The notes beneath the pieces were generated by a model that was not told where the DNA came from, searched no databases, and was given only the letters and a program-made list of their open reading frames with translations. 64,000 nucleotides of DNA from Endobugula sp047636495. GTDB lineage: Bacteria > Pseudomonadota > Gammaproteobacteria > Pseudomonadales > Cellvibrionaceae. Below, one piece after another: positions 53,720-62,704 of the stretch. Each line of letters opens with the position of its first letter. Positions within the stretch are counted from its first letter, which is position 1. The translations under genes were made by a program, and so were the position numbers. The stretch covers positions 5,957 to 69,956 of the forward strand of contig JBLILH010000016.1 of assembly GCA_047636495.1 (NCBI GenBank), written 5' to 3'.

Positions 53720-55174
53720 TCAGGCCCAAAACGGCCAATATCCTGCTCTTGGTCTTTCGGGGTCAGCAGGCTTAATCAATTCCGCTTTTTGTGCCGCTTT
53801 AATTACCTTGGTAGCTTGAGCCGCATTCTGGCTTTCAATACCAAAACGCTGGCATAAGCTGGCATTTTTCATACGCTCGCCACTTAAATACTTAATGACC
53901 GCATGCTGGTAGCAGGCTCTTACACGCTCATCAACAGTCATGTTGGCAAATGAGCGTGGCGCATACAATACCACTTGCATCGAATGCTCTTCCGCTTGCA
54001 GTTTAGGCGGTGGCAATTGAAATAACTCAACACTAACCACGACTTTATCAAGCCCAGTCCCTTGCTCTTCGCATAAATTCATACGTCGCATGAGCGACGC
54101 TAATGCTTCATTACGTGAACGTGGAGGCAAATCAATCATACGGTCTGGCTTAACCAGGGGTTGGCCGGGGTTAGTAATCTCTAAACGATCAGTAAATAAT
54201 TCGACCTGAGGCCCCATACCGCTTAAAGACATATCCTGATGAATTAATGCATTGACAATTAATTCGCGAATAGCGATTTCGGGATAAAGTTGTTGCTGCT
54301 CACGAAAGGCCGCACCAATGTGCTCATTTTGTGGCAATAAATTATTGATAAATGTGATCAGTCCCGCAAAGCCTGCGGCATACCCTTTCTGTCCATCTTG
54401 ACGATGGGTAACCGTTGCCGCTTTATTTTTTCCATCATAAGCGACAAAACGAATAGCCTTTCGAGCAATACTAGCATCGAACTGGGCTAAGTTATTGGCA
54501 AATAAAATAGCACCTAAATTGGTGATTTTCCATTTCTCACCTATGTCAGGCAAAATTAATTGTTCAGCATGTAGACGCTCAAAAATACCTCTGCGGTTAT
54601 CGGGTAAGCTTTGTTTAGTTAACGTAAAGTAGCCTGGATAATCCAGTAGCGTTAGTACTTCATCTGCGGACACAAAGGATTTAGCAACATCTTTCTCCCA
54701 TGTATAGGGGCGCAGGTTATCAATCAGTTTTTGGAAACGATCAGGAAAATCACTTAGCTTCGGTGTCGAACTACCAATTCGAATATAAGCAATATGATCT
54801 ACCGAAACGGGAGCAGTGGTTGCTGCGGGTATTTCTAACATGACTACCCGGCCATCGGGATGATTTACCGTTTTGAAATGAAAGGCAATACTGGGGCTTA
54901 AGCACTTAGCCAGCCAAAGTTGTAATACCATATTACCTACCGTTTGCGATTCAGGATCAAACTGAGTACCAACAACACGGTGACCATTATTATGCACCCC
55001 CCATACCACATAAGCGCAATCTTGCTGCTCTACCCTTGCTGCGTTAGATAGCGCCGAGCATAATTTAGCAATCACTTTAGGGTCGGTATTGTCTTGCTTA
55101 AATTCTACCAAACTGGTTTCAGACGTTTGCGCCCTCAGTTCATCAATTAAAGCAATATCTCGTTCTGCCAACAT
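53720..55174 (-). CDS. AlbA_2/Schlafen-type ATP-binding protein
   Basis: 484 residues. The N-terminal AlbA_2 (Schlafen-like) domain reads SLVEFKQDNTDPKVIAKLCS, ALSNAARVEQQDCAYVVWGV and YIRIGSSTPKLSD. Then a GHKL-type region follows (PEIAIRELIVNALIHQDMSL, LEITNPGQPL, RNEALASLMRRMNLCEEQGT, GLDKVV). The C-terminus is a winged-helix segment (YLSGERMKNASLCQRFGI). The family is usually called RecG-like ATP-binding or transcriptional regulator and is frequent in defence and restriction loci. It follows an hsdR 5' fragment by 49 bp. Whether it acts as regulator or as effector nuclease cannot be told. Confidence 0.85.
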   Translation of the reverse strand: MLAERDIALIDELRAQTSETSLVEFKQDNTDPKVIAKLCSALSNAARVEQQDCAYVVWGVHNNGHRVVGTQFDPESQTVGNMVLQLWLAKCLSPSIAFHFKTVNHPDGRVVMLEIPAATTAPVSVDHIAYIRIGSSTPKLSDFPDRFQKLIDNLRPYTWEKDVAKSFVSADEVLTLLDYPGYFTLTKQSLPDNRRGIFERLHAEQLILPDIGEKWKITNLGAILFANNLAQFDASIARKAIRFVAYDGKNKAATVTHRQDGQKGYAAGFAGLITFINNLLPQNEHIGAAFREQQQLYPEIAIRELIVNALIHQDMSLSGMGPQVELFTDRLEITNPGQPLVKPDRMIDLPPRSRNEALASLMRRMNLCEEQGTGLDKVVVSVELFQLPPPKLQAEEHSMQVVLYAPRSFANMTVDERVRACYQHAVIKYLSGERMKNASLCQRFGIESQNAAQATKVIKAAQKAELIKPADPERPRAGYWPFWA

Positions 55175-55223
55175 AGCAAGCCTCCAATGCAGTTAAATTT
55201 TAACGTAGTCACCCTATTATTTT

Positions 55224-55451
55224 TCATATCCGTGGCACTGCCGCTAAAAACTTAGCTTCTGGGTCGCTGGGGTATAACACACAGAATTTCTGCCATTGTT
55301 CGTCTTGGGTGTCTTGCACAAAAATCAATACATCGTCTGAATACAAGACCCGTTCACGGCTGTAGTTTTCGGGCTTACCCAATAGCCAGCCGTTAGCAAG
55401 CAACTGACGAATCATGTCATTCTGGAAGGTGAGTTCGTTTGCTTTAGGCAT
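55224..55451 (-). pseudogene. hsdR: hsdR 5' fragment, copy 3 (75 codons)
   Basis: MPKANELTFQNDMIRQLLAN, GWLLGKPENYSRERVLYSDD and onwards to EQWQKFCVLYPSDPEAKFL match the full HsdR N-terminus for about 68 residues, then AAVPRI and stop. No catalytic part. It has its own start 30 bp beyond the RhuM-Fic stop and precedes the AlbA_2 gene. Confidence 0.87.
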
Positions 55452-55481
55452 TATTTAACGTCCTTATACGTTCGTATTATT

Positions 55482-56471
55482 CTAGCGAATTAAATTCATA
55501 ATCAACTGTATCATCAGCTCTTTTTGAGCCGGGTCACTTTGCGCCACCAACAAGGCTATCGCAGCCAAGGCATTATCGTTTATTTTTAATTCACCACTTT
55601 GTTTTAGGTGATGCCCGTTGCGCTGTAAGAACCAAATAAACATAAACGCACCGATGCGTTTATTACCGTCACTAAAGGGGTGATTTTTGATGATAAAATA
55701 CAACAAGTGGGCAGCTTGCGCTTCTATGCTGGGGTACAAATACTCACCACCAAAACTTTGCACTATGTTACCCAGCACACCGACAAAGCTATTATCTTTT
55801 TCATTGCCCACTAGCTCAGTCGCTTCGCCTTTGGCGATTAAATCTTTAACCAGTAAAGCAATGGCTGCTCGAGCCTCGTCGTAGTTGATTTGGTAACGTA
55901 TCTCTTCATCAAAACCAGCGGTAGGCAGCCGTTCGCTATCAAACTGATTGAGCAATACAAAGGTATGGGCATAATCGGCTATCACCTTCACCAAACCCTG
56001 TGCTTCGGGCAGGCTGGCTTGATCAATCATATGTTGCTGAAACAGACTTAGGGTTTGCTCAAGCGTTGCTAGCTGCGCCTGATGCTGGCTTAGGCGCTGT
56101 TCGTTCAAGGTGTACCCCTGTACTAAATGCTCTTTTAAGCGGGCTGTAGCCCACTGGCGAAATTGCGTACCTTGCAAGGACTTCACGCGATAACCTACGG
56201 AGATAATCACATCCAGATTGTAATGCGCAACGTGCCGCTCCACCTGCCGCTCACCTTCTGTTTGAACTGTCGCAAAATTTGCGACAGTTGAGCTTGGGTC
56301 TAATTCTTTCTCACGAAAGACGTTATTGACATGCTTGCCGATGGTTTTTACGTCCCTGCCAAACAACTCAGCAAGCTGTAAGCGATTGAGCCATACCGTG
56401 TCAGCATGGGTATCCAGCTGCACCTCTATAGTCTTACCTTCATCTTCATAAATGAGTATTTCCTTGTTCAT
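55482..56471 (-). CDS. RhuM-Fic/DOC fusion protein
   Basis: 329 residues. The N-terminal half is the RhuM virulence-protein domain: ILIYEDEGKTIEVQLDTHADT, VWLNRLQLAELFGRDVKTIG, KHVNNVFREKEL and the YNLDVIISVGYRVKSLQGTQ core. It joins through a coiled coil (QHQAQLATLEQTLSLFQQHM) to a C-terminal Fic/DOC domain with HPFSDGNKRIGAFMFIWFL. This combination is common in type I restriction loci. Possible roles are toxin, regulator or host-protein modifier. It lies between hsdS and the third hsdR fragment, about 196 bp after hsdS. Confidence 0.88.
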   Translation of the reverse strand: MNKEILIYEDEGKTIEVQLDTHADTVWLNRLQLAELFGRDVKTIGKHVNNVFREKELDPSSTVANFATVQTEGERQVERHVAHYNLDVIISVGYRVKSLQGTQFRQWATARLKEHLVQGYTLNEQRLSQHQAQLATLEQTLSLFQQHMIDQASLPEAQGLVKVIADYAHTFVLLNQFDSERLPTAGFDEEIRYQINYDEARAAIALLVKDLIAKGEATELVGNEKDNSFVGVLGNIVQSFGGEYLYPSIEAQAAHLLYFIIKNHPFSDGNKRIGAFMFIWFLQRNGHHLKQSGELKINDNALAAIALLVAQSDPAQKELMIQLIMNLIR

Positions 56472-56667
56472 AGCACGCCCCTTGCAGCCAATTGACTATT
56501 CATTGTGGTGGCTGTCGCTTGTCCGCCTTCTGAATGCAAGAGCCGAACGTCTAGGATGTGTAAAGATGCACGACTGCCGTGCGCGCAGGGAGACCCAAAG
56601 CACTCACTGCGTTCGCGGGGCCAGCGTTGCGCAGGAGCGGCCTTTTCGGTGATAGCGTAATTAAACA

Positions 56668-57963
56668 TTAGACTGCCTTCCAGTTGCGGACATCAATTTT
56701 GCCGGTGACGGCGGCGGAGATTAGGGCTGTGCGGCGTTCTTGCATTAACTTAATTGCTGATTTCGCTTTATTTTCAACGTTATCAAACTTATTTAATGTA
56801 TTCAAAATGTAAGCAGCTATCTCCTCTTGTTCCTCAAGCGGTGGTAATAATATGCTCATATTATTAATGAAATCTGCGCTAGCTCGTGGCATTTTAGAAC
56901 CATATGTAGAGCTATCAACGGTATTGATAAAAGCTTCATTTATCAATTGATAGAAACAATATGTACTCAACAACTTATTTTTTGGCCGATAAGTTAACAG
57001 GTCGCCGAAAGCAACACCTTGTCCTGCCGCCAAATAAACTTTTGCTAAGTAAGGCCTTAACTTTCCAAATAAAATATCGCCTGTTTCAAAACCAACATCT
57101 TCACCTGAGTATTTCGCATCAGTAGAAATATATTTACCCGTCCAGCTCTCAATGTTTTCTAACGCGATAGTTTTACTTGAACCAATATCAATTTTTTTTG
57201 TAATGAAACTACAAGCAAATTTTAAGCGCTGAACCTCCCAATGCTCCGGCACTTCACCTAACCACTCAACACCTGAGTCGCGCATGGGGGCTTTGCTTCC
57301 CGTAGCAGAGGGTAGGCCTTTGGTGACGGCGTGGCTGATAACGGCTTGGCGTTTTTCTTTTAGCAGTTTGATCAGCTGTTGTTGCTTTTCGATCAGAGTG
57401 TCGATTTTAGCGGTTTCGTGGTCGAGGAAATTGGCGATTTTTTGTTGTTCTTCAACTGTAGGGAGGGCAGTTTGATACTGGTAAAGGTCTTCCATTCTGA
57501 ATGAAGCCTGCATGTGTTCAGGTATCAAGCCTCGCTCGTAATAAAAAAGAGGTTGAAAATGATAAAAGCTGAAACGAACATGATAGCTGTCGGACTTTGG
57601 TGCAATAATCATACAATTCTGAGATAAGCTAAATTTGCCAGTCAAATGAGAAAGATGCATTGCTTTAGCACCTACTGTTGTTGCAAATAAAACGCCGTCA
57701 TTACCAGTGTCAAATTCAAAACTATTAATACGCCCCATAACCCCATCATTTTCCGTTTGCCCGCTATAAACTGCAAAGGGTCCCAGATTCAGACCGCAAT
57801 AATCCTTCGTTAATAATTGTCCATTTTTACCTTTTTCAGCCTTAAAATTCCATGCCATTTTGGTCATAGACCAGTGTGAAGGCATCTCACCTAACCACTC
57901 AACCCCAGAATCTTTATATTCAGGATACGCTGCATATTTTCCGCTCAAGGCTGCTTTACTCAT
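56668..57963 (-). CDS. hsdS: Type I restriction specificity subunit HsdS
   Basis: 431 residues from ATG 57963 (GGAG 10 bp upstream; a GTG five codons earlier is less likely). Two half-repeats each start with the same phrase (YKDSGVEWLGEMPSHW and MRDSGVEWLGEVPEHWEVQ) and contain a target-recognition domain. The conserved regions read LPTVEEQQKIANFLDHETAK, IDTLIEKQQQLIKLLKEKRQ and LPPLEEQEEIAAYILNTLNK. Each TRD recognises one half of a bipartite site. The recognition sequence cannot be predicted here. It is separated from hsdM by a 124-bp palindromic element. Confidence 0.93.
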   Translation of the reverse strand: MSKAALSGKYAAYPEYKDSGVEWLGEMPSHWSMTKMAWNFKAEKGKNGQLLTKDYCGLNLGPFAVYSGQTENDGVMGRINSFEFDTGNDGVLFATTVGAKAMHLSHLTGKFSLSQNCMIIAPKSDSYHVRFSFYHFQPLFYYERGLIPEHMQASFRMEDLYQYQTALPTVEEQQKIANFLDHETAKIDTLIEKQQQLIKLLKEKRQAVISHAVTKGLPSATGSKAPMRDSGVEWLGEVPEHWEVQRLKFACSFITKKIDIGSSKTIALENIESWTGKYISTDAKYSGEDVGFETGDILFGKLRPYLAKVYLAAGQGVAFGDLLTYRPKNKLLSTYCFYQLINEAFINTVDSSTYGSKMPRASADFINNMSILLPPLEEQEEIAAYILNTLNKFDNVENKAKSAIKLMQERRTALISAAVTGKIDVRNWKAV

Positions 57964-57982
57964 ACACTCAACTCCCACACAG

Positions 57983-58106
57983 TTCGTAGTGAGGATTTTT
58001 TGCTTAGAGCAAGGCGCAACAGCGCACAGCGAAGGAGCGTATGTTTAATACGTGACTGAGCGAGCACTGTTGCAACGCCGCTATCAGTGAAAAAGACCAC
58101 TACGAA
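57983..58106. mobile_element. Palindromic element between hsdM and hsdS (124 bp)
   Basis: The ends are TTCGTAGTGAGGATTTTTTG and AAAAAGACCACTACGAA. Complementarity continues through GCAAGGCGCAACAGCGC / GCAACGCCGC-type words and GCGTAT-GTTTA-ATACG in the middle. The right end supplies the last Ser codon and the TAG stop of hsdM (stop at 58100-58102). It could fold in the hsdMS mRNA and affect hsdS expression. Confidence 0.75.
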
Positions 58107-60571
58107 TGTACCTCTTGTAGAAGAGCCATAATCTCGGCTGAAACCTCATCTAAATCCGCATCAATCTCCACCAAATCTCTTGGTGGCTGGTACTGATAAA
58201 AATGGCGATTAAAGGGAATCTCATAACCGACAATCCCCACTTGCTGATCTTTAGCATCTTTCTTACTGGCATCTATCCAAGCATCGGGCACGTGGGGTTG
58301 CACCTCTTTTATAAAATACGCTTCGTTAAGGGCGTTAACGGATTGGCTTGGGTCTAGCGCGACGTTTTCGTTGTCGCGTAGGTCGCCGTCGGTTTTGTAT
58401 TCGATATACATTCCGTCAATTTCGTCAATCCCGTACAAGGCCAGTGACGCTTTTTTATGGTCAGGATGACCGGTATGTCGCGGCGGCATGGATGCCGAGG
58501 AGCGACGAATGACTTTTTGCGCCGCGGGGTTTTTCCAACTAACGGCATCGCTTAACTGCTTTTTCTCTTTGGTATCCAGAGTAACATTTTGCGTTTTACA
58601 GGCGGTTTTTAATACTGCATCAAAGGTGTTCATGTCGTCACACTGCTCACTGCCGATAGATTGTTGCAGTTGTTTGGCTTTGCGCATAACTTGTTTTTGT
58701 GCGAGCCAGATTTTGCTGTCGAGCAGGTCTTTAATGTGTTTTTCTTTTAGCTCGCTAAAGTGGCTTTTGATATAGGCGCGTATTTCAATGGCGTGGTCTG
58801 TTAGTTTTCCGTAAGCGTTACAATCGACATTATCGGACCAAGTAGCACCAAACTGCTCGTATACCCATTTCATGGGCGCGTTAAAAGGTTTATTGGCAAA
58901 ACGCAGCTCGGCAATGCGTTCATCGCTGAATTGATAGCTTTCGCGTAAAGGACGCTCGATAGTAATGCGGCGGTAACCGAACTCGTGGGTGGCAAATATT
59001 TTACTGGCAAAAGTTTTGGCAGCCTCGACTTTAGGGTTGGCCGACTGACGACCACGGTTACTTTTTTGCTCTACTGGCTTGTCTAATCCCAATTTATCAA
59101 GCGTCGTGGCAGCGACCACCTCGAAAGCGCCAAAGGTGCGAGTAATAGTGGCGATGTCTTGCTCGCTCATTTCGTTACGTTTAGAGCCCAGAGATTTGCG
59201 CATTTTACCGCACAGGTTGACGCCATTAATGAGTTGTACCTTTCCACGTCGCCCCGGCAGCCCTTTACGCTCAGCTTCTTTATCCGACATTTTTTTATTC
59301 GACAGCACCCAAATATAAGTGGCGATGCCGGTGTTGTAAAACATATCGTTGGGGAGTGCGACGATGGCTTCTAATAGATCGGCCTCTAAAATGTAACGGC
59401 GGATTTCACTCTCACCACTACCTGCACCGCCTGTAAATAAGGGTGAGCCATTCAGGATAATACCTATGCGGCCACCGGTCGCTCCCGGCGTCCTGCCTCC
59501 CGCGACACTTGTACCTCCTTGTACATCGCCCTCATTTCGCCTCAATTTACTGATTAAGTGCATGAGGAACAATAAGGAGCCGTCTGAGACGCGGGGTAAA
59601 CCTGGGCCAAAGCGGCCGTCGAAACCTTTGAGGGTATTTTCGTCTTTGATGGTAGATTCGATCTTTTTCCAATCGACGCCAAACGGGGGATTGGATAGCA
59701 TGTAGTCAAATTGATCTCTATAGAGTTGATCGTTCGATAGCGTATTCCCCAGTTTGATGTTATCGACCTCTTGCCCTTTGATGAGCATGTCGGCTTTACA
59801 AATGGCGTAGCTCTCGGGGTTTAACTCTTGCCCGTAAGCCACCATTTTGGCATCGGGATTGAGTTCGTGTACGTATTCCATACCCGAGGATAAAAAGCCC
59901 CCTGTGCCTGCGGTGGGATCGTATATGGTGCGAATAATACCGGATTGAGTTAAGGCGTTGTCATCTTCTAAAAAAACTAATGCGGTGGTAAGACGTACGA
60001 TATCGCGCGGGGTAAAGTGCTCACCGGCGGTTTCATTCGAGCCTTCGGCAAAGCGACGGATAAGCTCTTCAAAAGCCAGCCCCATATCGTGATTAGAAAT
60101 AGCCTTAGGGCTTAAGTCATTTTGCCTAACGCGCTGAACCACCTTATACAATAAGTTAGCGTCGTTAAGCTGGCCGATAAATTCAGCGAAGTTAAAATAT
60201 TCAAAAATTTCACGGGCATCTTTAGAAAAGCCCTGAATATAACTGTGTAGATTCGCCTTAATGCCCGACTCGCCAAGCTTAGACAAATCCATTTTTGAGG
60301 TATTAAAAAATGACAAACCACCCGTAGCACGCAGCAATAGTTTTTCTTGCGCTTCTTCTGGCAAGCCCATAGTGTGTATTCTGTCGTGTTCGGCCAACAC
60401 CTTATCTTTGGTCTCTTCTAATACACCTTCTAAGCGACGCAAGAGCGTAAAAGGCAAAATAATGCGCCCATATTGGCTCTGTTTAAAATCGCCCCGCAAT
60501 AAATCGGCCAGCGCCCAGCTCTCGGCGGCTAGGTTGTTGGCGGTAATGGGCTGATTGTTTGAATTATCCAT
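58100..60571 (-). CDS. hsdM: Type I DNA methyltransferase subunit HsdM
   Basis: About 823 residues from ATG 60571 (MDNSNNQPITANNLAAE). HsdM N-terminal helical domain (FTLLRRLEGVL), SAM motif DPTAGTGGFL and catalytic NPPFG (YMLSNPPFGVDWKKIE). An extended C-terminal part (EAYFIKEVQPHVPDAWID, IPFNRHFYQYQPPRDL) makes it longer than E. coli HsdM and is the form found with this HsdR/HsdS subtype. It methylates adenine in the HsdS target and protects host DNA. It is the first gene of the locus; the stop codon lies in a palindromic element. Confidence 0.94.
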   Translation of the reverse strand: MDNSNNQPITANNLAAESWALADLLRGDFKQSQYGRIILPFTLLRRLEGVLEETKDKVLAEHDRIHTMGLPEEAQEKLLLRATGGLSFFNTSKMDLSKLGESGIKANLHSYIQGFSKDAREIFEYFNFAEFIGQLNDANLLYKVVQRVRQNDLSPKAISNHDMGLAFEELIRRFAEGSNETAGEHFTPRDIVRLTTALVFLEDDNALTQSGIIRTIYDPTAGTGGFLSSGMEYVHELNPDAKMVAYGQELNPESYAICKADMLIKGQEVDNIKLGNTLSNDQLYRDQFDYMLSNPPFGVDWKKIESTIKDENTLKGFDGRFGPGLPRVSDGSLLFLMHLISKLRRNEGDVQGGTSVAGGRTPGATGGRIGIILNGSPLFTGGAGSGESEIRRYILEADLLEAIVALPNDMFYNTGIATYIWVLSNKKMSDKEAERKGLPGRRGKVQLINGVNLCGKMRKSLGSKRNEMSEQDIATITRTFGAFEVVAATTLDKLGLDKPVEQKSNRGRQSANPKVEAAKTFASKIFATHEFGYRRITIERPLRESYQFSDERIAELRFANKPFNAPMKWVYEQFGATWSDNVDCNAYGKLTDHAIEIRAYIKSHFSELKEKHIKDLLDSKIWLAQKQVMRKAKQLQQSIGSEQCDDMNTFDAVLKTACKTQNVTLDTKEKKQLSDAVSWKNPAAQKVIRRSSASMPPRHTGHPDHKKASLALYGIDEIDGMYIEYKTDGDLRDNENVALDPSQSVNALNEAYFIKEVQPHVPDAWIDASKKDAKDQQVGIVGYEIPFNRHFYQYQPPRDLVEIDADLDEVSAEIMALLQEVHS

Positions 60572-60659
60572 ATATTGCGGTATCACTGTATTAAGAAAAT
60601 TGAAAATAACGAATGTATCATTATTAATATAATTGAGTCTATGAGCCCTAGTGCTTAAG

Positions 60660-60701
60660 TTATTGACGGTAAGCTATTGACGATAAACTATTGATGGCAA
60701 C
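60660..60701. repeat. Three degenerate 14-bp tandem units upstream of hsdM
   Basis: TTATTGACGGTAAG, CTATTGACGATAAA and CTATTGATGGCAAC. They are placed 90-130 bp before the hsdM start and could bind a regulator, but degenerate slippage is equally possible. Confidence 0.5.
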
Positions 60702-60798
60702 AACAGGGACGAAGATATTGTTTTGTAGCCGCTTGGTCGTCGCTTCGGTGATGACTACCTCTCTCCGTTACCTTTTTATAAAAACGAAAAAGAACTAT

Positions 60799-61446
60799 TT
60801 ATGATTGAGAAACATTCAAGCCATAATGAGAAAACTTTTCTACCACTTTATCCATTTCTGTATCAGACAAAATTGTCGGTTCCGCAATCGTTAATGCGAT
60901 CAAATATTGCTGCGCCAAGGTTTCTATTTCGCTCGCTAATGCAAACGCACGGGGTAAGTCAGCGCCAGTGGCAATAACGCCGTGATGAGCAAGTAGGCAG
61001 GCTTTTCTATTTTCTAATGCGACTAACGCTCGATCAGATAATGCTTGTGTACCATAGGTCGCGTAAGGAGCACAACGAATATCCTTGCCGCCCGCCATGG
61101 CCACCATATAATGAAATGCTGGCATGTCTTTTTCTAGGCACGCTAATGCGGTGGCATAAACAGAATGCGTATGCACAATCGCTTGTGTATCGTCTCGATG
61201 CAAATAAATATCACAATGAAATCGCCATTCGCTAGAAGGCATACGGCCCGATAAAATATCACCGTTAAGATTCATTAACACGATATCATCGGGCGTCAGC
61301 GCCGAATACGCCATACCTGACGGCGTGATTAAAAACCCTTCTACTGTACGCACCGATACATTACCTGATGTACCTTGGTTAATGCCGCTAGTGTTTAACG
61401 CTACCGCCGTTGCGATGAGTTGTTGTCGATGGGTAATGTCACTCAT
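60799..61446 (-). CDS. Class II (FucA-like) aldolase, probable methylthioribulose-phosphate aldolase Ald2
   Basis: 215 residues, very close in pattern to L-fuculose-phosphate aldolase: NQGTSGNVSVR, LITPSGMAY, PSSEWRFHCDIY, the zinc motif HTHSVYATAL and HYMVAMAGGKDIRCAPYATY, GTQALS, LLAHHGVI. The catalytic Glu is the one in SSEWRFH, and zinc is bound by His92/94-type and His155-type residues. It overlaps mtnA by 8 bp. With MtnA it fits the DHAP shunt, where 5-(methylthio)ribulose-1-phosphate is split to dihydroxyacetone phosphate and methylthioacetaldehyde. An MtnB dehydratase role is less likely because of the FucA-type sequence. Confidence 0.85.
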   Translation of the reverse strand: MSDITHRQQLIATAVALNTSGINQGTSGNVSVRTVEGFLITPSGMAYSALTPDDIVLMNLNGDILSGRMPSSEWRFHCDIYLHRDDTQAIVHTHSVYATALACLEKDMPAFHYMVAMAGGKDIRCAPYATYGTQALSDRALVALENRKACLLAHHGVIATGADLPRAFALASEIETLAQQYLIALTIAEPTILSDTEMDKVVEKFSHYGLNVSQS

Positions 61447-62662
61447 GCGGAACTTTCATCCTTTTCTGCGCTATTTCTTCGTTTTTCTTTCCACTATTTT
61501 CTTTATTCTGTTCTGGGAATAAACGACCCAATGATTGCTCTAAATTATTATTGTCTGACGAGTCGTTACTTTTAGCGCCGCCATTCCTGAAAGCGATACC
61601 GCGTTCGGTAATTAACCCGGTAATTAACCGCGCAGGCGTTACATCAAAACCATAATTTATCGCCGGACTGTTATCGGGTGCTATTTGTACTTCTAGGATG
61701 TTACCGTCGGCTAAACGACCAGTAACGTGAGTCACTTCTCGGCTGCTACGTTCTTCTATAGGTATTTCTTGTATACCGTCCGACATGTTCCAATCTATGG
61801 TGGGGCTAGGCAGAGCAACATAAAATGGCAGGTGATTATCGTAGGCGGCTAGCGCTTTTAGGTAAGTGCCTATTTTGTTACAGACATCGCCCGTACGTGT
61901 GGTGCGATCTGTACCGACGATACAACAATCCACCTGTCCGTGCTGCATAAGGTGGCCTCCGGTATTGTCGACAATAATGGTATGAGGCACACCATGCTGA
62001 CCTAACTCCCACGCGGTTAAGTTAACGCCTTGATTACGCGGGCGTGTTTCGTCCACCCATACATGCACAGGGATACCCGAATTATGCGCTTTGTAAATCG
62101 GTGATAACGCCGTACCCCAATCCACCGTGGCCAACCAACCCGCATTACAGTGGGTAAGAATATTCACTGGCTGGTTGCTGCTCCCGTTGTTATTTTTGTC
62201 TTTCTGCTTCTCTTCCCATAAGGATTCGATCAGCTCACAACCGTGATCACCAATAGCGGAACACATAGCCACATCGTCATCACATATTTTCGCCGCTAGC
62301 TGATAGGCCATTTGCTCTCGCTGATTTTGAGCGGCCGGTGTTAAGGCGGCCTTCATTTTATCTAGCGCCCAATGTAAATTAACGGCTGTGGGGCGTGTTT
62401 GCAATAAAGTTTCGTAGGCATTATGTAATGATGCATCTGAACTATCGACACGCATGGCAAGCGCCATACCGTATGCCGCAGCCGCACCGATTAACGGCGC
62501 ACCACGCACTTGCATATCACTAATGGCTCTAGCCATATCGTGCAGAGAACAAAGGTGAACCAACTGAAACCGATGGGGCAATAAGGTTTGATCAATAATG
62601 ACTACTCGCCATTGATCTTCAGCTAAAAAAATAGTGCGGAACGCCTGACCATCTATATTCAT
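61439..62662 (-). CDS. mtnA: S-methyl-5-thioribose-1-phosphate isomerase
   Basis: 407 residues. eIF2B-like fold with MtnA signatures: DMQVRGAPLIGAAAAYGMA, the catalytic Cys in ILTHCNAGWLATV, GTDRTTRTGDVCNKIGTYLK (catalytic Asp) and EVTHVTGR. It is somewhat longer than usual because of a 40-residue Asn/Lys/Glu-rich tail (SNDSSDNNNLEQ...) of low complexity that overlaps the aldolase start. It converts methylthioribose-1-phosphate to the ribulose form in salvage of methylthioadenosine. First gene of a two-gene operon; no mtnB, mtnC or mtnD is nearby. Confidence 0.93.
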   Translation of the reverse strand: MNIDGQAFRTIFLAEDQWRVVIIDQTLLPHRFQLVHLCSLHDMARAISDMQVRGAPLIGAAAAYGMALAMRVDSSDASLHNAYETLLQTRPTAVNLHWALDKMKAALTPAAQNQREQMAYQLAAKICDDDVAMCSAIGDHGCELIESLWEEKQKDKNNNGSSNQPVNILTHCNAGWLATVDWGTALSPIYKAHNSGIPVHVWVDETRPRNQGVNLTAWELGQHGVPHTIIVDNTGGHLMQHGQVDCCIVGTDRTTRTGDVCNKIGTYLKALAAYDNHLPFYVALPSPTIDWNMSDGIQEIPIEERSSREVTHVTGRLADGNILEVQIAPDNSPAINYGFDVTPARLITGLITERGIAFRNGGAKSNDSSDNNNLEQSLGRLFPEQNKENSGKKNEEIAQKRMKVPHE

Positions 62663-62704
62663 ATCGCGCTTTACCCGTAAAAAACCATCACTTAAACATT
62701 CAGC

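Noticed and set aside
56468..56668. 66-residue frames on both strands between hsdS and RhuM-Fic
   Set aside because: No ribosome-binding site and arginine-rich low-information translation; more likely a common intergenic repeat.
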